Below, one piece after another: positions 57,791 through 64,000 of a DNA stretch of 64,000 bases; the stretch's first letter is position 1, and every line of letters begins with the position of its first letter. The notes under the pieces were generated by a model, which made no database searches, had not been told where the DNA came from, and saw nothing but the letters and a program-made list of their open reading frames with translations. This DNA comes from Hypericum androsaemum (taxonomy: Eukaryota > Streptophyta > Magnoliopsida > Malpighiales > Hypericaceae): positions 12,888,707 through 12,952,706 of the forward strand of contig OZ023182.1 in NCBI GenBank assembly GCA_963995505.1, written 5' to 3'. The translations under genes and the position numbers were made by a program.

Positions 57791-58161
57791 GGATCATATA
57801 CTAAAAAGATATCCTTATCTTGCCTCAATCCAATCCCGTAATTCCAGCAGTTAGCACCTGTGATTGAGATGATCGTCGATAACATTATCTCCTCCAAGAT
57901 ACTCGCCCATATTACAAATCAGTACTCCTTGATAACTGCACACAATATTTCATTGTAATTATTTCCATATCTTGTAGATCCAATAGCTATGTATAAATGT
58001 AATATCCATTTACAACATCAATCAATCAATGAGATAATAGTTCTCATATGGTATCAGATCCCCAAACACTCTTAACGAGTTTACCTCCTTTTTCGATCCC
58101 TGCCAACCTGTAGATCATTTGTTCTTGACTCTACAAACCTGCAGAGATCTAGACCCACAAG

Positions 58162-58572
58162 ATGTCTCAAAATCTAGCAAACCTGACTCCTCCCACACTC
58201 AGCCCGTTTAGCCATAGATTGAAGACCATAAACTATATGTTGTGGCGGGGACATATAAAAGCTATGCTATATGGCCAAGGCTTATTTCATCATGTTGATA
58301 GAAGTAAGGCTCCATCCTTGCCAATCGCAACCCAAATCTACTCCATTCCTCCTGGCCCAACTCAGCCTTTCGGCCCAACTCAACCTGCTGTTCCACTTGG
58401 ACTAGGTGCGGCCTACACTCCCCAACCCATTGCGGGGGAGAATGCAACACTGGTCCCTGCTACAGCGATAACACCCTTATCGTTTATTCTCATCGACCAA
58501 AAGGACCCCGAGAATAGTCTGCACCGCTGCCCAACTTGGCTCCGCCCGTGTCACCACCAGCTCCGGCCATAA
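58162..58572 (+). pseudogene. Copia D gag N-terminal part
   Basis: It starts MSQNLANLTPPTLSPFSHRL and includes INYMLWRGHIKAMLYGQGLF, the gag start of Retrofit-type plant copia elements (LxxxNYxxWRxxxxAxL). After about 50 residues it becomes Pro-rich and then ends, fused by deletion to RT-end sequence. Confidence 0.7.
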
Positions 58573-59390
58573 CATCTATTTGTTCTTGTATATGTCAATG
58601 ACATATTGGTCACTTGCTACAGCATGTTAGCATTACAACAGATGGTTCAATTTTCCTGCGGTCAAACACTTGGGTGTAATGTCCTACTTCGTGGGAATAG
58701 AAACAGTCTGTATAAAGCAAGGTCTAATCATATCCCAGTCCAAATACATTATAGAGATACTAGAGAAATAAAAAATGGAACGTTGTAATGCCCTCGCTAC
58801 ACTAGCAGCCGTTACTGAGACTCCTTCAGCTCATGACTCTAAATGCGACGATGCTCTTTATCGGTAAGTGGTGGGCAGACTTCAATACCTTGGTGTAACC
58901 AGGCCAGAAAGTGCTTTTGCTGTCGGAAGAGCATCACGTTTCATGCATAATCCCACACCATCAAAATAAAGCTTTGTGAAATGCATTTTGTGTTATCTCT
59001 AGGGCACCCATAATTACGGTCTCCTCCTACGATCATCCCAATCTCATATATTGGCCAGCTACAGTGACACCGATTGGGCTAGCTGTTCTGTGATTAACGC
59101 TCCACAAGAGGGTACGGTCTCTACCTAGTCCCCAACCTCATCTCTTGGGCCTCTAAGAAGTAGCAATCTGTCTCCCGCTCTTCTATCGAAGTCGAATATC
59201 GTGCCCTCACGGTTATTGCATCTGAAATTTGGTGGATTCAGTCTCTTCTTCAAGAAATTGGCATACCTTGCTCGACTCCTCCAGTTCTTTGGTGTGATAA
59301 CTTAGGGGCCACCTATCTCTCGACAAATCCACTTTTTCACACTCGTTCCAAGCTCATGGAAATTGATTTCCACTTCGTGCGATAACTTGT
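58560..59390 (+). pseudogene. Copia D RT end and RNase H remnants
   Basis: Across several frames with stops are IYLFLYVNDILVT-like sequence (YVDD changed to YVND), [49 protein letters not shown] and NPLFHTRSKLMEIDFHFVR. These are the final RT motif and the RNase H domain of copia. It cannot be translated as one product. Confidence 0.75.
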
Positions 59391-60099
59391 TTAAGCCGGT
59401 AAGCACCTTATTTGATATATTTTATGTTGTGATTAGATAGCATATATCCTTACCAAGGCCCTACTGCGTCCTCGATTTCAAGAACTCCACTCCTAGGGCA
59501 TGGTCACCGACCATTCATTTGCGGTGGAGTAAAGAGATTTTCTTATCTTACCTTAATCCAATCCAGTGATTCTAGTAATTAGTAAAGGAGATGAAATCTG
59601 GAAGCTTTTGTTAACATATCCGACTACACCAAATTCGACAAAGATCAAGCAGTTATAGCCACAATCCTAGCTATCTTAATTCTTGGCAATCCTCTCCAAG
59701 TTTGCAATGATCTTAGTTAATCAAGATCCCATGATTTGTTCCTAGCATTAATAACCGAACTCAGTATAAATATGTGCAAGTTTGTCAAAATCTTTTCATT
59801 TTTACCAAGGCTCACGTTGATGACCAGCCAGAGTGCCCACCAATTAGCTTCACCACAAACTTACTGTATATAATTTTCTGCTATGGTGGGCTCAAATTGA
59901 GTCAATGCTCTAAGGTATGGGTTGTTTCACTATATTGATGGCTCTAAACTGGCCTAATCACGCTTCGTCGCTGCTGCAGTATAAGGGGAAGCACCAATGC
60001 CCAATTTGGCATTCAAAGTTTGGTTTCAGAAGGATCAGAAGGTGCTCTCTTGGCTGACCTGCTCAGTGTTAGGCTTTGTCATGGCAAAGGAAGTTGGAG

Positions 60100-60600
60100 A
60101 TGTTTGGCCACTCACCTCTACCTCTATATCTGAACAAGGGCTCAGAGACTATTGATGCGTACATGAATTAGGCAAAAGGGATTTACGACCATTTCTTTTC
60201 CCTGGGCCAACCAGTTGCTGAATCTGTTGTCATTAAACGTGTGCTATCTGGACTCGTTGAGAGTTACCTACCCTTTGCTTGCTCAATCGCTATCAGGCCG
60301 AATCAAATTTCATTGGAGGAACTCTACAATCTCTTGCTCAGCAAGGAGATGATACTCTATCGCACAGATGGGGCTCAATCTAAGTTTTTCATACCATCAG
60401 CCAACTATGCTCGGTCCAGTAACCACGGTGGATATGGAGGTCGTGGTGATAGTTAGAAAGTACGTGGAGGAGGATGGTGGAACAATTCCACTGCTGGAGG
60501 ACGAGGCAGATAAGGATACAACTTTTCTCAAATTGGATGAACTGGGCAGAGGCGTTCCAATGATGGGCCTCACTTTTCTGAGCCTATGGACCAGGATGTT
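60100..60600 (+). pseudogene. Copia E gag
   Basis: The open piece at 60241-60456 reads MLSGLVESYLPFACSIAIRP and ISLEELYNLLLSKE, then a Gly-rich NHGGYGGRGDS. This is the end of a copia gag domain followed by the basic Gly-rich tail. Frame breaks occur on both sides; a Cys-poor knuckle remnant (CYNCMGLGYLLKKC) is discernible near 60600-60650. Confidence 0.7.
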
Positions 60601-60671
60601 CAATGCTATAATTGCATGGGCCTCGGTTATCTTTTAAAGAAGTGCTCAAGTGCATGTAGGTCTGGGCCACC

Positions 60672-61068
60672 TTGTTTAACAGGCCCATATACAATTCTAT
60701 AACTTCTCCACACGGCCCTCTGTGGGTACTCGATTTGGGCACCACGCATCACTTGACCTCAGACATTTCCCACCTACCGGTCCACTTTGAATATACCGGG
60801 CCTGAAGAGGTTACTTTTAGTAATGAAAAATCATTTCCCATCTCTAGAGTTGGTTCCATATCATTTCCATTATCTTGTTCATCTCTATCTTTGTCAAATG
60901 TGCTTTATGTTCCGGATTCCTGCGCCAATCTTGTTTTACCTTAGTACACTAACCCGAGATAAAAATGTTGTAGTTGAATTTGTGGGTGACTCTTTATTTG
61001 TTAAGGACCAGGTCACGAAGGAGATTCTACACCACAGCCAGAGTAAATACGGCCTTTATCCCCTCTAA
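60672..61068 (+). pseudogene. Copia E protease and bridge to GAG-pre-integrase
   Basis: WVLDLGTTHHLTSD corresponds to the protease active site W(L/Y)LDSGATHH, with Ser changed to Leu next to the catalytic Asp. SLSNVLYVPDSCANLVLP follows. The next part (VVEFVGDSLFVKDQVTKE) is in another frame. The changed active site argues against activity. Confidence 0.75.
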
Positions 61069-61069
61069 T

Positions 61070-61780
61070 GTGAAGGTCCATCAAATGGGCCACGTGCGTA
61101 TTTTGTGTCAACCACTGCATCACTTCAAATGTGGCATCAACGACTTGGACATGCCAACCTTCAGGCACTCAAGACTACTCTATGTTCGCAGTCTATTTCA
61201 TTTTCGAATAAAAAGTTGTCTTCTCTATGTCATGGTTGTAGTGTCAGGAAAATTCATTAGTTACCATTTCCCACGTCGTCCTTTCAAGCATCAGGGCCCC
61301 TCGATCTGATATGTAGTGATCTTTGGGGTCCCTCTCTTGTCAAGTCCTATGATGGTTATCAATATTATGCAGTCTTTTATGATCACTTTAATAAGTATGT
61401 TTGGCTGTATTTCCTAAAATGCAAATCCGAACATTTTGATGCATTTGTTCAATTTTGAACTCAAGTTGAAAAGTTTTTTGGCCGACCCATCAAAAGCTTT
61501 CAAGCCATAACCAGTTATCTAAAGACTAATGGAATAGTTCATCGAGTTTTGTGCCCATATACCCCGGAACAGAATGGTTGTGCTGAGAGCAAGCATCTTC
61601 ATATTATTGAAACTAGCTTAGCCATCCTACATCATGCTTCGGTCCTTTAAAGTACTTGATACTAATATTTCACTCTGTAGCATATTTGATAAATCATCTC
61701 CCGACGCCTTTACTCAAAAACCAGACGTCATACGCTACCTTGTTCGGGGAATGAGCACCAATTGCAAATCTCAAAGTTAT
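61070..61780 (+). pseudogene. Copia E GAG-pre-integrase and integrase remnants
   Basis: In changing frames the sequence encodes WHQRLGHANLQAL, PLDLICSDLWGPSLVKSYDG, YYAVFYDHFNKYVWLYFL and VLCPYTPEQNGCAESKHLHI (where YTPQQNGxAERKHRHI is usual). This is the integrase core of a copia element with several stops. Confidence 0.75.
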
Positions 61781-62429
61781 TAACTGCCTATGCAAGCCGT
61801 GGTTACGACCCATTACCAAACACAAGCTCGAACCAAGATCAACTAAATGCATTTTTATGGGATACAGTCGCCAGCATTAAGGCTACATTTTCCTTGACAT
61901 ACTTACTAAAAGACTGCATATTTCCCGCCATGTACTTTTTGACAAGATCTAAGGTCAACAGGTCATTCAACTACCTTTAATAGGCCCAATCACATCCGCT
62001 AATGGGGCCTAGTAGGGGGTCTGATCCACAGACGCCTCCACTAAGAAGCCCTACAACGAATGGGCCATTACATATTCCTCTGACCCTCTTCACACAGGCA
62101 TAATGCCACCGGCCCAGTGAAGAAATCAAAGGACCCGTGCTCCAATTACACAAGTCTACACTCGCTGAGCAGCTTCCCAATCTGGAGCCCTAAATAAAAA
62201 TGCTACACCGACTGACGCCGCCCTCCCAACGTCAACGTCTACAGCTCCACCTCTGGCGTCAGCTCCCCATCGCACACACGGGATAGTGATGAGTTCCAAA
62301 TCAAAAGGAGCGCACAAGTGTTGCTGGCCTGCAAAACTCAACCACAATCAGTACCAACTTGTTTTACTAAAGCCGTACAAGACCAAAACTAGAGAACTGC
62401 TATACGCGAAGAGTTTAGTGCCGTAATCA

Positions 62430-63210
62430 AGAACAATATCTAGTTTCTTGTGCCCCGCTCCTCTGCACCAAATATCCTTAGTTGTAAGTGAGTTTTTTGC
62501 CTCAAGACCACCTCTGAAGGCATAGTGGCAAGGCACAAAGCCTAGCTGGTCGCCATGGACTTCCAACAGTGTCATGGCATTAAATACCAGGAGACTTGTA
62601 AGCTGGTCATCAAGCCAACAACAGTCTGACTCCTTCTGTCCATTGTGGTTTCTTACGGCTGGCCGGTACGTCAACTAGATGTATCAAATACTTTTCTTCA
62701 TGACAGCTTAATAGAAAATGTTTTTATGGAACAACCACTTGGGTTTATTCATCCGAAGTACCCCAATCATGTATGTAAGCTTCTATGGTCAATCTTCGAC
62801 TTAAAATACGCCACGCGAGCATGGTTCTGCAACCTCAAAGCGGCTTTGTGCGAGTTCAATTTTAAAGGATCCAATAATGATTCCAGCCACTTCAACCTCT
62901 GTCATGGCACAATTCAGATGTATGTTCTCGTCAATGTTGACTACATTCTGATGACAGACTCCAATTCTTTGGCGATGGACAAGCTACTCCAGTTTCTCAA
63001 CATGAGGTTTACTGTCCCTTGGTCACTTGTCATACTTTTTAGGGGTCGAAGCAGCCCGTATATCCAAAAGGTTATTCCTCTCCAAAGGTAAATATATTTG
63101 TGACATTTTAGCCAAGTCCAAAATGGTTGACTTCAAGCCACAAGCTATGTCGGTCATGAACAATGAAGCAGCCTCCGATGTACCATGCGACAAAGGCCTT
63201 TATCGATAGA
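62430..63210 (+). pseudogene. Copia E reverse transcriptase remnants
   Basis: It has VRQLDVSNTFLHDSLIENVF, MEQPLGFIHPKYPNHVCKLL, and MYVLVNVDYILMTDSNSLAM, then SYFLGVEAARISKRLFLSKG in a shifted frame. The catalytic YVDD motif has become NVDY, so the enzyme would be inactive even if the frame were whole. Confidence 0.8.
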
Positions 63211-63800
63211 TAGTCGGTTGCCTCTTGTATTTGGGAGTCACAAGGCCAGAAATAGCCTTTGCAGTTAACTGGGCCACTCAATTTATGCACTCTCATTATT
63301 TACTCATTAAACTCTCAGTTTCTCCTTCACTCCATGGATACAGCGATGCGAACTAGGCTAATTGTCTAATTGATCGCTGATCAACAATAGGGTATGCACT
63401 CTTTGTAGGCCCCAACTCGATCTTCTGGTCATCAAGAAAATATAGAGCAATCTCTCGATCGAGTACGGAAGCTGAGTACAGGGCTCTCGCAACGGTAGAA
63501 TCCGAAACTCTATGGCTCAAATCCTTCCTCAATGAAATTCAACTATTATGCAAAGCTCCTCCTATATTATGGTGTGATAATCTCCTGTCAGCCAATTCGG
63601 TGTTCCATTCAAGGTCCAAGCATATGGAAATTGATTTTCATGTTGTTCAGGAGCAAGCAGCGACTGGTGGACTTCAAGTAGACTTCAAGTATGATACATC
63701 TCGACTCGTGACTAGGTAGCTGATCTCCTCACTAAGACGCTTGCCAAAAAATGCTTTTAAGAACTTCGGGCCAAGCTGACAGTGACCCACCATCGCTTGC
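63210..63800 (+). pseudogene. Copia E RNase H remnants
   Basis: The sequence encodes [49 protein letters not shown] and WCDNLLSANSVFHSRSKHME, then the G-rich polypurine tract before the 3' LTR. Stops and small indels break the frame. Confidence 0.75.
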
Positions 63801-64000
63801 GGGGGAGTAAAGGAGATGAAATCTGGAAGCTTTTGTTACCATATCCGGCTGCACCAAATTCGCCCACGATTAAGCAGTTACAGCCACAATCCCAGTTGTC
63901 CTCATTCTCAGCAATCCTCTTCAAGTCTGCAACGATCTTATAGGAATTCCCATATCCTACCCAAAACCTTAAGGTTGTGAGTAGGTGGATCATCCAGACT

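Larger units (their letters stand above)
57795..59586 (+). mobile_element. Degenerate copia element D with internal deletion
   Basis: A 5' LTR of about 250 bp (about 57795-58046, ending CTCA) is followed by the primer-binding site TGGTATCAGA at 58049-58058. Gag starts at 58162, and RT-end and RNase H remnants run to about 59390. Sequence at about 59527-59583 (TCTTATCTTACCTTAATCC) resembles the start of the 5' LTR (TCCTTATCTTGCCTCAATCC), so it is the 3' LTR, cut off where copia E begins. Most of pol is missing. Confidence 0.75.
59587..64000 (+). mobile_element. Degenerate copia element E (runs off the right edge)
   Basis: The sequence beginning AGTAAAGGAGATGAAATCTG at about 59584 recurs at about 63806 and stays similar for some 140 bases, so these are the two LTRs. 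The 3' LTR is preceded by a G-rich polypurine tract (GCGGGGGAG at 63798-63806) and is cut by the window end. Between are gag, protease, integrase, RT and RNase H remnants in order, with many stops and frameshifts. This is an old copy. Confidence 0.8.

Noticed and set aside
58162..58572. Possible host Pro-rich gene
   Set aside because: It follows a copia primer-binding site and has the gag start pattern, so it belongs to a retrotransposon.

Overview
The window is nuclear DNA of a flowering plant, most probably a eudicot. Spliced GT-AG genes for plant-specific proteins (HASTY, a DRB2-type dsRNA-binding protein, an MGC-type CDK-like kinase, a plastid phytyl-ester-synthase-type acyltransferase) sit in AT-rich intergenic DNA full of Ty1/copia, LINE, SINE and Mutator-like elements. 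Nothing bacterial or viral was seen. Exon limits were read by eye from splice signals, reading frame and known family sequences.

Layout: 1-4274, 3' part of a copia element (A) with a G-box-rich LTR. 5821-11851, a whole copia element (B, minus strand) with both LTRs and a 5-bp target duplication. 12734-13055, a two-exon Gly/Cys-rich miniprotein gene. 13449-13821, a fold-back repeat. 14509-23746, a complete 22-exon HASTY gene. 24847-27963, a complete 7-exon CDK-like kinase gene. 28916-30057, a Mutator-like element carrying plant gene fragments. 31390-35548, a nearly intact L1-type LINE ORF2. 35932-36885, a second gene-carrying Mutator-like element. 37430-39896, a complete 8-exon NOP58 gene. 40440-40807, a LINE 3' fragment. 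41576-41683, a tRNA-type SINE with a 17-bp duplication. 42931-45950, a DRB2-like gene. 46966-48232, a broken acyltransferase gene. 48823-53463, a whole copia element (C, minus strand). 53663-54810, a third gene-carrying Mutator-like element. 55019-64000, decayed copia elements and a Mutator transposase remnant.

The five host genes are unrelated housekeeping or regulatory genes and form no pathway, although HASTY and the DRB2-like protein both belong to plant small-RNA biology. The most notable content is three short elements (0.95-1.15 kb), each with long terminal inverted repeats, a 9-10 bp target duplication and a GC-rich core resembling pieces of plant genes: an LRR receptor kinase, a GH17 beta-1,3-glucanase and an SMP-30-like beta-propeller protein. 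This is the Pack-MULE architecture, and a Mutator transposase remnant lies in the same window.
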